DNA of 64,000 nucleotides from an uncultured Rhodopila sp. (GTDB taxonomy: Bacteria > Pseudomonadota > Alphaproteobacteria > Acetobacterales > Acetobacteraceae), in contig CAINOE010000049.1 of assembly GCA_903851415.1 (NCBI GenBank), positions 168,551 to 232,550 on the forward strand, read 5' to 3'. The notes under the pieces are model-generated. The model ran no database searches. It saw only the letters and a program-made list of their open reading frames with translations, and had not been told where the DNA came from. The first letter of the stretch is position 1. Every line of letters starts with the position of its first letter. Position numbers and translations under genes: made by a program. This document shows, in pieces, positions 21,276-30,243 of this stretch.

Positions 21276-21896
21276 ATGCTCCCGGAAACCTTCCGCACCG
21301 CCCGTTTGCGCCTGCGCCCGATCGCCATGGCGGATGCCGGTCCGGTGTTCGACGCCTATCTGCGCTCTCCCGAGGCCACACGGTTCCTGGTCTGGCGGGC
21401 GCACCGGACCCGGGCGGATATCGAATCCTATATCCGCTCCTGCCTGCAAACCCCGCCGCACCGCGCGCGGACCTATGTGCTTATCGGCCGCAAGGACAGT
21501 GCCATCCGCGGCGCCTTCGAGCTGCGCCACGCCGATCGGCATCGGCTCGAGTTCGGGTTTGTGCTGGCGCGGCCGTGGTGGGGCCAGGGCCTGATGACGG
21601 AGGCGCTGACCGAAATCGTCCAATGGGCGCTGGCCCAGCCGGCGATCTTCCGGATCGGCTCGGTTTGCGACGTGGACAACATCGGTTCCATACGGGTGAT
21701 GGAAAAGGCGGGACTGGTGCGGGAGGGCGTGCTGCGCCAATGGCTGATCCACCCGAATATCAGCAAGGAGCCGCGGGACTGTTTCAGCTACGCGCGGGTG
21801 CGGGCACCGGAGGAGCCGGCTCAATCCGGACTGCCATGCGGCGCCGAGGGCACCAGCGCCCGCCAGCGGGCCACCGCGCTGTCGTGCGCCTCATAG
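21276..21896 (+). CDS. GNAT family N-acetyltransferase (RimJ/RimL-like)
   Basis: 206-aa acetyl-CoA-dependent acetyltransferase. It begins FRTARLRLRPIAMADAGPVF, typical of the RimJ/RimL branch. It contains the acetyl-CoA binding block VLARPWWGQGLMTEAL and the IGSVCDVDNIGSIRVMEKAGL motif B. The ORF runs from 21030, but the ATG at 21276 gives the expected N-terminus. Its 3' end overlaps the 3' end of convergent mltG by about 75 nt, and the last ~25 residues are not conserved in style. Substrate unknown; protein N-termini or a small molecule are both possible. Confidence 0.88.
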   Translation: MLPETFRTARLRLRPIAMADAGPVFDAYLRSPEATRFLVWRAHRTRADIESYIRSCLQTPPHRARTYVLIGRKDSAIRGAFELRHADRHRLEFGFVLARPWWGQGLMTEALTEIVQWALAQPAIFRIGSVCDVDNIGSIRVMEKAGLVREGVLRQWLIHPNISKEPRDCFSYARVRAPEEPAQSGLPCGAEGTSARQRATALSCAS

Positions 21897-22930
21897 CTGC
21901 GGGAGAACACATGCCCGCCGCTGCCGTCGGCGACGAAATACAGATCCTCGCTCGCCGCCGGATGCAGCACGGCTCTCAGGCTGTCCAACCCCGGCGAGCA
22001 AATCGGCGCCGGCGGCAGCCCGGCACTGCGGTAGGTGTTGAACGGGTTGTCCCGCTCCAGCTCCGAGCGGGTCAGCCGGTGATCCAGCACCCCTGCCCCG
22101 CCGCTCGCCGCGTACACCACCGTCGGGTCCGCCTGCAGCCGCATGCCCAGCCGCAGCCGGTTCAGATACACCGAAGCGACATGCGGCCGCTCCTCCGGCC
22201 TTGCCGTCTCCCGCTCGACGATGCTGGCCAGGATCAGCGCTTCCCGGGGGCTGGCCAAGGGAAGCCCCGGCACCCGGTCCGCCCAGGCGGCGGCCAGTTC
22301 CCTGTCCATCGCCGCCGTCGCGCGATCGACGATCTCCGCCCGCTCGGCGCCGTGCTCATAATCATACGTCTGCGGCAGCAGGGTGCCTTCGGCCAACGGC
22401 GGGACCTCGCCGGACATCCCGTCCGCCCGGGCCAGCACAGCCTGGATCTGCGGCGCGGTCAGACCTTCGGCAATGGTCAGGTGATGCTCGACCGGACGTC
22501 CGAACCGCAGGATCGCGAGCACCTGCCGTATTGACGCATGCGCCGGAAACGCGAATTCCCCGGCGCGCAACGGACCCTCCTCCCGGGTCACCAGCGCGGC
22601 GGCACGGAACACGCGGGGCTGCCGGATCACGCCGTCCGACGCCAGCACATCAGCGATCCCGGCGCCGCTGCCGCGCGGCACGACCACCGAGCGCGCCTGC
22701 GGCAATGGCCCGGGGTCGTCAACCGCTCCGCCGAACCACCGCAGCGCGCCGAAGCCGCCTGCTGCCACTATCGCAACGATAACCGCCGCGCCGAGGGCAT
22801 GGCCGAACCGGGACAGAAGCCCGCGCGGGCGAGGATCAGTGGACGGCGCGGAAGATGACAGAAGCGTTCGTTCCCCCGAAGCCGAAGCTGTTCGAAAGCG
22901 CCACGCGGATGAGGCGCCGCTGCGCCTCAT
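21821..22930 (-). CDS. mltG: Endolytic murein transglycosylase MltG
   Basis: Cleaves nascent peptidoglycan to set glycan-strand ends. A membrane anchor (ALGAAVIVAIVAAGGFGALRWF) is followed by a LysM-like region and the YceG domain. The catalytic Glu lies in ILASIVERETARPEE, followed by ASVYLNRLRLGMRLQADPTVVY, the family signature. The ORF start at 22930 overlaps the end of fabF by 95 nt. A shorter non-ATG start just after the fabF stop is possible, as the first ~30 residues are not conserved. Placed after fabF as in many proteobacteria. Confidence 0.95.
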   Translation of the reverse strand: MRRSGASSAWRFRTASASGERTLLSSSAPSTDPRPRGLLSRFGHALGAAVIVAIVAAGGFGALRWFGGAVDDPGPLPQARSVVVPRGSGAGIADVLASDGVIRQPRVFRAAALVTREEGPLRAGEFAFPAHASIRQVLAILRFGRPVEHHLTIAEGLTAPQIQAVLARADGMSGEVPPLAEGTLLPQTYDYEHGAERAEIVDRATAAMDRELAAAWADRVPGLPLASPREALILASIVERETARPEERPHVASVYLNRLRLGMRLQADPTVVYAASGGAGVLDHRLTRSELERDNPFNTYRSAGLPPAPICSPGLDSLRAVLHPAASEDLYFVADGSGGHVFSRSYEAHDSAVARWRALVPSAPHGSPD

Positions 22931-24098
22931 GCGCCACCCGGTCGATCACGCTGTCGCGGCTCGGCGAATCGAGGTTCAGCGTCGGCGGCGCGACCCCGTC
23001 GCGGATCGCCAGAATCGAGAAGATCGCCTCGATCGCTCCGGCAGCCCCCAGCAGATGTCCGGTCGCCGACTTGGTGGAGGACATGGCGATGCCCCGCGCA
23101 TCCGCACCGAACAGGCGCTCGACCGCCTCCAGCTCCAGATCGTCGCCGAGCGGCGTGGAGGTGCCGTGCGCGTTGACATACTGGATGTCGCCCGGGCTGA
23201 ACCCGCCGCTGCGCAGCGCCGCCCGCATCGCGCGGAAGGCGCCCTCATGGCCCTCGGCCGGCGCGGTGATGTGGTAGGCGTCGCCCGACATGCCGTAGCC
23301 GGACACCTCGGCGTAAATCCTGGCACCCCGCCGCTTGGCGTGCTCGTACTCTTCCAGCACGAGGCAGCCGGAGCCTTCGCCCATCACGAAGCCGTCGCGG
23401 TCCTTGTCCCAGGGTCGCGAGGCGGCCTGCGGGCGGTCGTTGAAGGCGGTGGACAGCGCGCGGGAAGCGCAGAACCCGGCGATGCCGAGCGCGCACACCG
23501 TCGCCTCCGACCCGCCCGCGACCATCACGTCGGCATCGCCGAGCGCGATCAGCCGCGACGCATCGCCAACGGCATGCACACCGGTGGCGCATGCTGTGAC
23601 GACCGAGTGGTTCGGCCCCTTGAAGCCGAACCTGATCGAAACGTGTCCGGAAGCCAGGTTGCCGAGGGCGGACGGAATGAAGAACGGCGACAACCGCCTT
23701 GCCTTGCCCTGGGAGACAAGGATCGAAGCGTTGTAGACCGTCTCAAGTCCGCCGATGCCCGAACCGATCATCACGCCGGTGGCGCACCTATCGTCCTCGG
23801 ATTGCGGCACCCATCCGGAATCCGCGACGGCTTCCGTGGCGGCGACGATGGCGAGATGGATGAAGCGGTCCATCTTCTTCTGGTCCTTGACCGGAACCCA
23901 TTCATTGACGTCCAGCGCGCCCTCGGCCTTGGTCCCGGCAGGCACCTGCCCCGCCACCTTGCAGGGCGAATCCTTGGCATCGAACGCCGTGATGGCGCCG
24001 ATACCGGATTCAGCATTGATCAAGCGGCGCCAGACATGCTCGACACCCACTCCAAGGGGACAGGCGATCCCCATGCCCGTCACCACTACTCGCCGCAT
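22836..24098 (-). CDS. fabF: Beta-ketoacyl-ACP synthase II FabF
   Basis: Elongating condensing enzyme of type II fatty acid synthesis; condenses malonyl-ACP with acyl-ACP. 420 aa starting MRRVVVTGMGIACPLG. The Cys-His-His catalytic residues are visible in VVTACATGVHAVG, VNAHGTSTPLGD and TKSATGHLLGAAG, with the glycine-rich C-terminal loop SNSFGFGGTNASV. It sits 24 nt after acpP, its acyl carrier, in the classical fabD-fabG-acpP-fabF order. Confidence 0.98.
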   Translation of the reverse strand: MRRVVVTGMGIACPLGVGVEHVWRRLINAESGIGAITAFDAKDSPCKVAGQVPAGTKAEGALDVNEWVPVKDQKKMDRFIHLAIVAATEAVADSGWVPQSEDDRCATGVMIGSGIGGLETVYNASILVSQGKARRLSPFFIPSALGNLASGHVSIRFGFKGPNHSVVTACATGVHAVGDASRLIALGDADVMVAGGSEATVCALGIAGFCASRALSTAFNDRPQAASRPWDKDRDGFVMGEGSGCLVLEEYEHAKRRGARIYAEVSGYGMSGDAYHITAPAEGHEGAFRAMRAALRSGGFSPGDIQYVNAHGTSTPLGDDLELEAVERLFGADARGIAMSSTKSATGHLLGAAGAIEAIFSILAIRDGVAPPTLNLDSPSRDSVIDRVAHEAQRRLIRVALSNSFGFGGTNASVIFRAVH

Positions 24099-24122
24099 CG
24101 CAGCACGCCCTTTCGCGTTGGG

Positions 24123-24374
24123 TCAGGCGCTCTTGCCATGGCTGGTGATGTAATCGACCGCGTCCTTGACGGTGATGATCTTCTCCGCGGCGTCCTCGGG
24201 GATTTCGACGTTGAAGGCTTCCTCGAAAGCCATCACCAGCTCGACGGTATCAAGGCTGTCGGCGCCCAGATCATCGATGAAGGATGCTTCGGGCGTGACC
24301 TTGGCGGGATCCACGCCCAGGTGTTCCACCACGATCTCTTTGATCTTAGCGGCAATGTCTGTCGACTCGGTCAT
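24123..24374 (-). CDS. acpP: Acyl carrier protein
   Basis: 83-aa acidic carrier that holds the growing fatty acyl chain on a 4'-phosphopantetheine arm. The attachment Ser is residue 40 in [17 protein letters not shown]. The start at ATG 24374 gives [20 protein letters not shown]; the track's 28-residue extension is a leader. A GGAG lies about 12 nt upstream. Between fabG and fabF as expected. Confidence 0.98.
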   Translation of the reverse strand: MTESTDIAAKIKEIVVEHLGVDPAKVTPEASFIDDLGADSLDTVELVMAFEEAFNVEIPEDAAEKIITVKDAVDYITSHGKSA

Positions 24375-24541
24375 CGGCTCGGCAACTCCTGAACTAATAC
24401 ATCGATTGAGGTCATCATCCGGTTTCCTGTCCGCGACCGGAGCCTTGTCCCGGTTCACGAAGCGAGCCCGCGCCAGACGTAGCCTCCGGCGCTTAGCACG
24501 GTTTCCCGGAAACGGGAAAGGTCAGCGACTCGTGCGTCTCC

Positions 24542-25279
24542 CTAGATCATCGCCATCCCGCCATTGACGTGCAGTGTGGCGCCCGTGACCCATCCGGCCT
24601 CGTCGGAGGCCAGATAGGCGACAGCCGCGGCAATGTCCGCCGGCTGGCCCAGCCGCTTCAGCGGGATGGACTCCGACAGTTTGGTGCGTTGCGCCTCGCC
24701 CAGCGCGTCGGTCATCGCGGTCACCACGAAGCCGGGGGCGACGACATTGATGGTGATCCCGCGCGAGGCGACCTCCTGCGCCAGCGCCTTGGTCATGCCG
24801 ACAAGGCCGGCCTTGGCGGCGGCGTAGTTGGCCTGGCCGGCATTGCCGGTGGCGCCGACGATGGAGGAAATATTGATGATCCGGCCGGCCCGGCGGCGCA
24901 GCATGCCGCGCAGCACGGCGCGGGTCAGGCGGAACGGCGCCGACAGATCGACATCGATGACCGCCTGCCAGTCCGCATCGGACATGCGCAGCGCCAGCAT
25001 GTCCCGCGTCATGCCCGCGTTGTTGACCAGGATATGCAGCGGGCCGACGGCCTTCTCCGCCGCCTCGATCAGCGCATCCGGCTCCGACGCGTCGCGCAGA
25101 TCGGCCGGGCAGACATGCGCCCGTTCCCCCAGTTCCACCGCCAGCGCTTCCAGCGCGGCGAGCCGTGTGCCGGACAGGGCGACGGCCGCGCCCTGGCGGT
25201 GCAGGACGCGCGCGATTTCAGCGCCGATGCCGCCCGAGGCGCCGGTGACCAGTGCGGCCTTGCCGTCCAAACCAAACAT
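24542..25279 (-). CDS. fabG: 3-oxoacyl-ACP reductase FabG
   Basis: NADPH-dependent short-chain dehydrogenase that reduces 3-ketoacyl-ACP. 245 aa from MFGLDGKAALVTGASGGIG. The nucleotide loop TGASGGIG, NNAG segment LVNNAGMTRD, catalytic Ser in INISSIVGATGN, and the YxxxK pair in ANYAAAKAG are all present, with the C-terminal WVTGATLHVNGGMAM. The fabD stop is 16 nt upstream of its start. The 167-nt gap to acpP is larger than the others and may hold an internal promoter for acpP. Confidence 0.97.
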   Translation of the reverse strand: MFGLDGKAALVTGASGGIGAEIARVLHRQGAAVALSGTRLAALEALAVELGERAHVCPADLRDASEPDALIEAAEKAVGPLHILVNNAGMTRDMLALRMSDADWQAVIDVDLSAPFRLTRAVLRGMLRRRAGRIINISSIVGATGNAGQANYAAAKAGLVGMTKALAQEVASRGITINVVAPGFVVTAMTDALGEAQRTKLSESIPLKRLGQPADIAAAVAYLASDEAGWVTGATLHVNGGMAMI

Positions 25280-25295
25280 CGCCGCTTCCACTCCC

Positions 25296-26258
25296 TCAGA
25301 GACTTTTCAGCACCGCTTCGATCTCCGCCGGGGTGCCGGCGGCGATCCCGGACGCATCCGGCGCGATCCGCTTGATCAGTCCCGTCAGCACCTTGCCGGC
25401 GCCGAGCTCGACAAACCTGTCCACGCCCATGTCCGTCATGGCGCGGACGCATTCCTGCCAGCGGACGGTCGCCGTGACCTGCTGTATCAGCAGCTCGCGG
25501 ATCCGCACAGGATGGGATTCGCGCTTTGCCGAAACATTCGCCACCAGCGGCACGGATGGCACATTCGGCGCGGTGGTTTCCAGCGCCGCCGCCATCGCCT
25601 CCGCCGCAGGCTCCATCAGGGCGCAGTGGAACGGCGCCGACACCGGCAGCAGCATGGCGCGCTTGATGCCCTTGGTCTTCGCGATCTCGATCGCCCGCTC
25701 GATCGCGCTGCGGTGGCCGGAGATCACCACCTGGCCGCCGCCGTTGTCATTGGCCGGCTGCACCACTTCGGTCCGGTCCGTATCCGGCACCGCGGCGGCC
25801 TCGGCGCAAATCTCCTGCGCCTGTTTCATATCGGCGCCGAGCAGGGCGGCCATCGCCCCCTGCCCGGCCGGAACCGCCTGCTGCATGGACTGGCCGCGCA
25901 GCTTCAGCAGGCGCGCGGCATCGGGAATGGAGAACGCGCCCGCGGCGGCCAGTGCGGAGTATTCGCCCAGCGAGTGCCCGGCGACGACCAGCGCCCTGGC
26001 GGGGACGGTGATTCCGCCCTCCTGCTCCAGCACCCGCAGCACCGCCAGCGAATGCGCCATCAGTGCGGGCTGGGTGTTCTCGGTGAGGGTGAGTTCCTCG
26101 CCCGGCCCTTCGAACATCAGCTTGGACAGCTTCTGCCTGAGGGTGTCGTCGACTTCCTGGAACACCTCGCGCGCGCCGGCGAAGGCGGCGGCGAGGTCGC
26201 GGCCCATGCCGACGGCCTGGCTGCCCTGGCCCGGGAAGATGAACGCGTAAACCGGCAT
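25296..26258 (-). CDS. fabD: Malonyl-CoA:ACP transacylase FabD
   Basis: Transfers malonyl groups from CoA to ACP, the first gene of the leftward fab cluster. The chosen start gives MPVYAFIFPGQGSQAVGMG, the canonical N-terminus (320 aa), trimming 17 residues of the track entry. The catalytic Ser is in VAGHSLGEYSAL; the active-site His lies in VSAPFHCALM; QPALMAHSLAVL is also characteristic. Confidence 0.97.
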   Translation of the reverse strand: MPVYAFIFPGQGSQAVGMGRDLAAAFAGAREVFQEVDDTLRQKLSKLMFEGPGEELTLTENTQPALMAHSLAVLRVLEQEGGITVPARALVVAGHSLGEYSALAAAGAFSIPDAARLLKLRGQSMQQAVPAGQGAMAALLGADMKQAQEICAEAAAVPDTDRTEVVQPANDNGGGQVVISGHRSAIERAIEIAKTKGIKRAMLLPVSAPFHCALMEPAAEAMAAALETTAPNVPSVPLVANVSAKRESHPVRIRELLIQQVTATVRWQECVRAMTDMGVDRFVELGAGKVLTGLIKRIAPDASGIAAGTPAEIEAVLKSL

Positions 26259-26474
26259 GCGCGGCGAGCCTCTCGGAGACGTTGGCGCGGGGGCGTAGCC
26301 GTGGGTCACGAGACTGTCAAGGAAGTCGCTGCAGCGATCGAGGGACGCCTGCGGTGACGGGCGGGAGGACGGGGCGGGGCGTCACCATGATTCGGGACCG
26401 CAACGCCGGCATCGGGGTGTTGGCGCGCGCTTCGGCCCCCTGCGTCAGGCCCGGCCGCGCCGCTTTCGCCCCCC

Positions 26475-26565
26475 TGTCACGGCCGGCCTTGTGCCGGCCA
26501 TCCAAGACTCCGCCTTCAACCAGCACCGCAAGTCGCGGATGGCCGGAATAAATCCGGCCATGATA
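26475..26565. repeat. Dispersed palindromic repeat, family B, copy 1
   Basis: The left arm TGTCACGGCCGGCCTTGTGC and the right arm ending GGAATAAATCCGGCCATGAT are inverted copies, and each arm is itself a GGCCGG...CCGGCC hairpin. Further copies are at 56422-56486 and 59712-59801. REP-like, intergenic. Confidence 0.65.
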
Positions 26566-26873
26566 CGGGGAGATTCGCTCACCGCGCGGGGTCCGCGCCC
26601 GGCGCGGGTCAGCATTGAACCGATCGCCGCCGGGTCGCGGACCGGAACGGGCTTCGCCGTTGCCCGGGGCGTCTGGTTACGGTTTTGAAAGAGCTATCGT
26701 CGCCTCCGCATCGCGGAGCCGCCTCCCCGCTTTGTCCGATCCGGCGAGGTGCGCCGGGTGACACGCGCCGGCCCCGCCCGGTTGCGGCCGCAAAGCGAGA
26801 CGGGACGGAATGCCGGCCATCCCTTGTGATCTCGCATTGAATTCCGCCGCCGCACCCAGTACACGCGCCTGTT
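26566..26873. other. Intergenic region before GH13 gene
   Basis: About 300 nt between the repeat and the alpha-glucosidase start, with no coding signal or clear promoter recognised. It presumably holds the promoters of the rightward GH13 gene. The leftward fabD promoter must lie in the part before the repeat (26259-26474), where nothing distinct is seen either. Confidence 0.3.
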
Positions 26874-28544
26874 ATGAGCGTGAACATGACGAATGCGGAC
26901 TGGTGGCGCGGCGCGGTGATCTACCAGATCTATCCGCGCTCCTTCCTCGACACGAATGGCGACGGCATCGGCGACCTGCCGGGCGTCACCGCGCGGCTGG
27001 ACCATGCCGCCCGGCTCGGTGCCGACGCCATCTGGCTCTGCCCGTTCTTCGTCTCGCCGCAGCGCGACTTCGGCTACGACGTGGCGGACCATCGCGACGT
27101 GGACCCGCTGTTCGGCAGCCTGGCGGATTTCGATGCGCTGCTGGCGCGGGCGCATGGGCTCGGCCTGAAGGTGCTGATCGACCAGGTCTGGAGCCATAGC
27201 TCGGTTCGGCATCCCTGGTTCCTCGCCAGCCGCGCCTCGCGCAGCGGGCCGCACGCCGACTGGTATGTCTGGGCCGATCCGGCGGCGGACGGGACGCCGC
27301 CGAATAATTGGCTGTCGGTGTTCGGCGGCGCGGCCTGGACCTGCGAGCCGCGGCGGCGGCAATACTACCTGCACCATTTCCTCAGCCACCAGCCTGCGCT
27401 CAACCTGCACAACCCGGCGGTGGCGGACGCCATGCTGGAGACCGGGCGGTTCTGGCTGGAGCGCGGCGTGGACGGGTTCCGGCTGGATGCGGTGGATTTC
27501 CTGCTGCACGACAAGGCGCTGCGGTCCAACCCGCCGGCGCAGGCGGCCGGAGCGATCCCCGCCAAGCTGTTCGCCATGCAGCTTCACCGGCACGACATGC
27601 TGCAGCCGGAGGCGCTCGGCCTGCTGGCGCGCATCCGCGGCCTGATGAATCAGTATCCCGGCACCGTGACCCTGGGCGAGATCAGCAGCCAGCCCGGCGC
27701 CTATGAGCGCGTGGCCGCCTGCACCCGGGGTTCGCACCGCCTGCACATGGCCTATACGCTGCGGCCGTTGCGCGGCGGCTTCGACGTTGCCGCCGTCTCC
27801 GCCCTGCTGCGCGACCTCGCCGCCACCGGAGACGACGGCTGGACCTGCTGGTCGTTCAGCAACCACGATGTCGAGCGCGCGGTCAGCCGCTGGAACCCGC
27901 GCCGCGGCGAGGCGCCGCCCGACCCGGCCTTTGCCCGCCTGCTGATGGCGCTGCTGCTCTCCTTGCGCGGCAGCGTCTGCCTGTATCAGGGCGAGGAACT
28001 CGGACTGCCCGAAGCCGACCTGGCGGAAGCCGATCTGCGCGACCCGTTCGGCATCGCCTATTGGCCGGAGTTCCCTGGCCGCGACGGCAGCCGAACGCCG
28101 ATGCCATGGGCCGCGGCCGGGCGCCATGGCGGATTCACCACGGCGGAGACCCCCTGGCTGCCGATGCCCCGGGCGCACCGCGTTCTCGCCGCGGACGCGC
28201 AGGAGGCGGACCCGGAGTCGCTGCTGCACGCCTACCGGCGCTTCCTGCGCTGGCGCCGCGGCGTGCCGGCTTTGATACGCGGCGCGCTGCATCCCGTCGC
28301 GCTGCCCGAGCCGCTGGTTGGCTTCGTACGCACCTATGACAGGCAACGGGTTCTGGCGCTGTTCAACCTCTCCGGCCGCCCGGTTGGCTTCGACCGCACC
28401 GCGTTCGGCCGCATGGCGGTGCGGGAGGCCAGCGGCTTTGCCGACACCGGCGCGTCCCTGCCGCCGTTCGGGGCGCTGTTCGCCGAACTCGAACCGGCGG
28501 ACGCGGCGGCAGCCTCCCTGATAGCGGCGCCGATCGGCTTTTGA
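26874..28544 (+). CDS. Alpha-glucosidase, GH13 alpha-amylase family
   Basis: 556-aa glycoside hydrolase of family 13, oligo-1,6-glucosidase/alpha-glucosidase type. It begins WWRGAVIYQIYPRSFLDTNGDGIGDL, the classic N-terminal signature. The (beta/alpha)8 barrel shows LKVLIDQVWSHSS, the nucleophile Asp in GFRLDAVDFLL, the acid/base Glu in TVTLGEISSQP, and the third Asp in WSFSNHDVERA. No signal peptide, so it probably works on cytoplasmic malto- or isomalto-oligosaccharides, sucrose or trehalose breakdown products. It stands alone, without sugar transporter or regulator. Confidence 0.93.
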   Translation: MSVNMTNADWWRGAVIYQIYPRSFLDTNGDGIGDLPGVTARLDHAARLGADAIWLCPFFVSPQRDFGYDVADHRDVDPLFGSLADFDALLARAHGLGLKVLIDQVWSHSSVRHPWFLASRASRSGPHADWYVWADPAADGTPPNNWLSVFGGAAWTCEPRRRQYYLHHFLSHQPALNLHNPAVADAMLETGRFWLERGVDGFRLDAVDFLLHDKALRSNPPAQAAGAIPAKLFAMQLHRHDMLQPEALGLLARIRGLMNQYPGTVTLGEISSQPGAYERVAACTRGSHRLHMAYTLRPLRGGFDVAAVSALLRDLAATGDDGWTCWSFSNHDVERAVSRWNPRRGEAPPDPAFARLLMALLLSLRGSVCLYQGEELGLPEADLAEADLRDPFGIAYWPEFPGRDGSRTPMPWAAAGRHGGFTTAETPWLPMPRAHRVLAADAQEADPESLLHAYRRFLRWRRGVPALIRGALHPVALPEPLVGFVRTYDRQRVLALFNLSGRPVGFDRTAFGRMAVREASGFADTGASLPPFGALFAELEPADAAAASLIAAPIGF

Positions 28545-28612
28545 CCCTGCCGCTCTTCGCGCCGGGGCGATTCCGGGGCAGCATCGCAGCGCCCACGATT
28601 CAGGAGAGAAGC

Positions 28613-28921
28613 ATGATCCACGTCGTTGCCATCGTCACCGCCAAACCCGGCCAGCGCGCCGCCATCCTGGAGGCGTTCCGGGCCAACGTCCCGGCGGTTC
28701 ATGCCGAGGCGGGCTGCATCGAATACGGCCCGGCGACCGACGCCGAGGGTGTCGGCCCCTTGCAGACCCCGTTCGGCCCCGACACCTTCGTGGTGCTGGA
28801 GAAATGGGAGAGCCTGGAGCACCTCAAGGCGCACGGCGCCTCCGCGCACATGAAGGCGTATGCCGCGAAGACGAAGGAGCTGATCGCCGCCCGGGTGATC
28901 CACGTGCTGTCCCCGGCCTGA
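28613..28921 (+). CDS. Antibiotic biosynthesis monooxygenase (ABM) domain protein
   Basis: 102-aa dimeric alpha-beta barrel protein of the ABM/YgiN type, acting as a cofactor-free monooxygenase or quinol-related enzyme in characterised homologues. The ATG at 28613 follows CAGGAGAGAAGC, trimming 24 residues from the track ORF. The pattern VVAIVTAKPGQRAAILEAF, AEAGCIEYG, and FVVLEKWESLEHLKAHGAS is typical. Substrate not visible. Confidence 0.88.
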   Translation: MIHVVAIVTAKPGQRAAILEAFRANVPAVHAEAGCIEYGPATDAEGVGPLQTPFGPDTFVVLEKWESLEHLKAHGASAHMKAYAAKTKELIAARVIHVLSPA

Positions 28922-28936
28922 CGCCGGAGCCTGCCG

Positions 28937-29623
28937 TCAGAACACGGTGGACAGCGCGTTGACCACCAGCCCGACGATCGCGGCGACGAAGAAAAACGAG
29001 AAGATCCCGTGCACCAGCGTCACCCGGCGCATCGAAGTCGAGGTGACGACGACATCGGTGGTGCCGTAGCACATGGCGACGGTAAATGCGTAATACATGA
29101 AATCCCAGTAGTCCGGAGTCGGCTTGCCGGTGTATCTCATGCCCTGGTCGTATGGCCCCCCGCCCGCCTGCTGCGGGTCGTGGTAGTATCTGTGCATGTA
29201 ATGCAGGCCGAACAGGATGTGCGCCAGCATCCAGGCGAGGCACACCGCGGCCAAAGACGTTCCCATATGAATCATGCGCAGCAAGCGCGACGCGTTGTCC
29301 AGGTGCATCAGCGCGGCGACCGCCACGAGGCTGATCAGCGACAGCAGGGCGGCGCAGATCAGCGTGCGGCGGCTGTTCGGCTCGGCGCTGTGCGCCAGTT
29401 CGGCGGCCTGCTCCGGGGTCGCCACGTCCATCAGGCCGACGAACAATCCGATATAGACGGCGGCGGCGAGGTCGAAGCAGATGATCAGCCGCATCTCCAC
29501 CGGCAGCGACAGGGTTGCGAACGCCCCGGCGGCGGCGGCGAGCAGCGACAGGATCAGCCGCCCGAAAGGCCGCAAAAACCAGGGAATGCCCGCGGCGGCG
29601 GATCGGAAGGACGGCCGGTTCAT
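28937..29623 (-). CDS. DUF1345 family membrane protein
   Basis: 228-aa inner-membrane protein of the DUF1345 family with about five hydrophobic helices. Conserved segments are HYMHRYYHD and YWDFMYYAFTVAMCYGTTDV near the C-terminal half. The start at ATG 29623 (MNRPSFRSAA) is preferred over the track's 29659. No known biochemical role; no neighbour suggests one. Confidence 0.85.
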   Translation of the reverse strand: MNRPSFRSAAAGIPWFLRPFGRLILSLLAAAAGAFATLSLPVEMRLIICFDLAAAVYIGLFVGLMDVATPEQAAELAHSAEPNSRRTLICAALLSLISLVAVAALMHLDNASRLLRMIHMGTSLAAVCLAWMLAHILFGLHYMHRYYHDPQQAGGGPYDQGMRYTGKPTPDYWDFMYYAFTVAMCYGTTDVVVTSTSMRRVTLVHGIFSFFFVAAIVGLVVNALSTVF

Positions 29624-29697
29624 CGCAACACCCCGCTTGCGGCGCAACGACCGTAGCATACCCGGATCGCCCGGCGCAACGATCGCGCGGCCCGGCT

Positions 29698-30234
29698 TCA
29701 GCTCAGCTCGTACTCCACCTCCGGCGTATAGACGGAAGCCTCCTTGCCGAGCTGCGAGCTGAACAGCGTGAAATGCTCCACCGGCACCGGATCCGCGCGG
29801 AACAGATTATGCGCCTGCACGTAGGACACCAGCTTGCCCTCCGCCACGTTGTCCAGCCGCGCCAGGGTCACATGCGGCTGGAACCGCCGCCGCTCCGGCT
29901 CCAGCCCGCAGCGCTGCAGCGCGATCTCGATCTTGTTCTGCAAATGGTCCAGTTGCGGGTTGCGCTCCACCCCGACCCACAGCGCCGTGCTGCGCCCGCC
30001 CTTGGCGAAGGTGCCGACGCCCGCCAGGGTCAGCGAAAATCCGCGCGCCCGCAGCCCGCTCAGCGCGAGGTCGATGTCCTCGGCGCGGTGGCCGGGAGTC
30101 TCGCCGATGAACCGCAGCGTGAGATGGTAGTTCGCCGGAGGCACCCAGCGCGCGCCCGGCAATCCGCCGCCCGCCAGGGCCGCAAGCCTCTCCCGCAGAC
30201 TCCACGGCAGGTCGAGGGCGACAAACAGTCTCAT
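29698..30234 (-). CDS. thpR: RNA 2',3'-cyclic phosphodiesterase ThpR
   Basis: 178-aa 2H phosphoesterase that opens 2',3'-cyclic phosphates on RNA ends (formerly called 2'-5' RNA ligase). Both HxTx motifs are present, as YHLTLRFIGE near residue 37 and PHVTLARLDN near residue 120. N-terminus MRLFVALDLP is typical. It ends 9 nt before the tesA stop region and is read in the same direction. Confidence 0.95.
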   Translation of the reverse strand: MRLFVALDLPWSLRERLAALAGGGLPGARWVPPANYHLTLRFIGETPGHRAEDIDLALSGLRARGFSLTLAGVGTFAKGGRSTALWVGVERNPQLDHLQNKIEIALQRCGLEPERRRFQPHVTLARLDNVAEGKLVSYVQAHNLFRADPVPVEHFTLFSSQLGKEASVYTPEVEYELS

Positions 30235-30243
30235 CGCGGCACC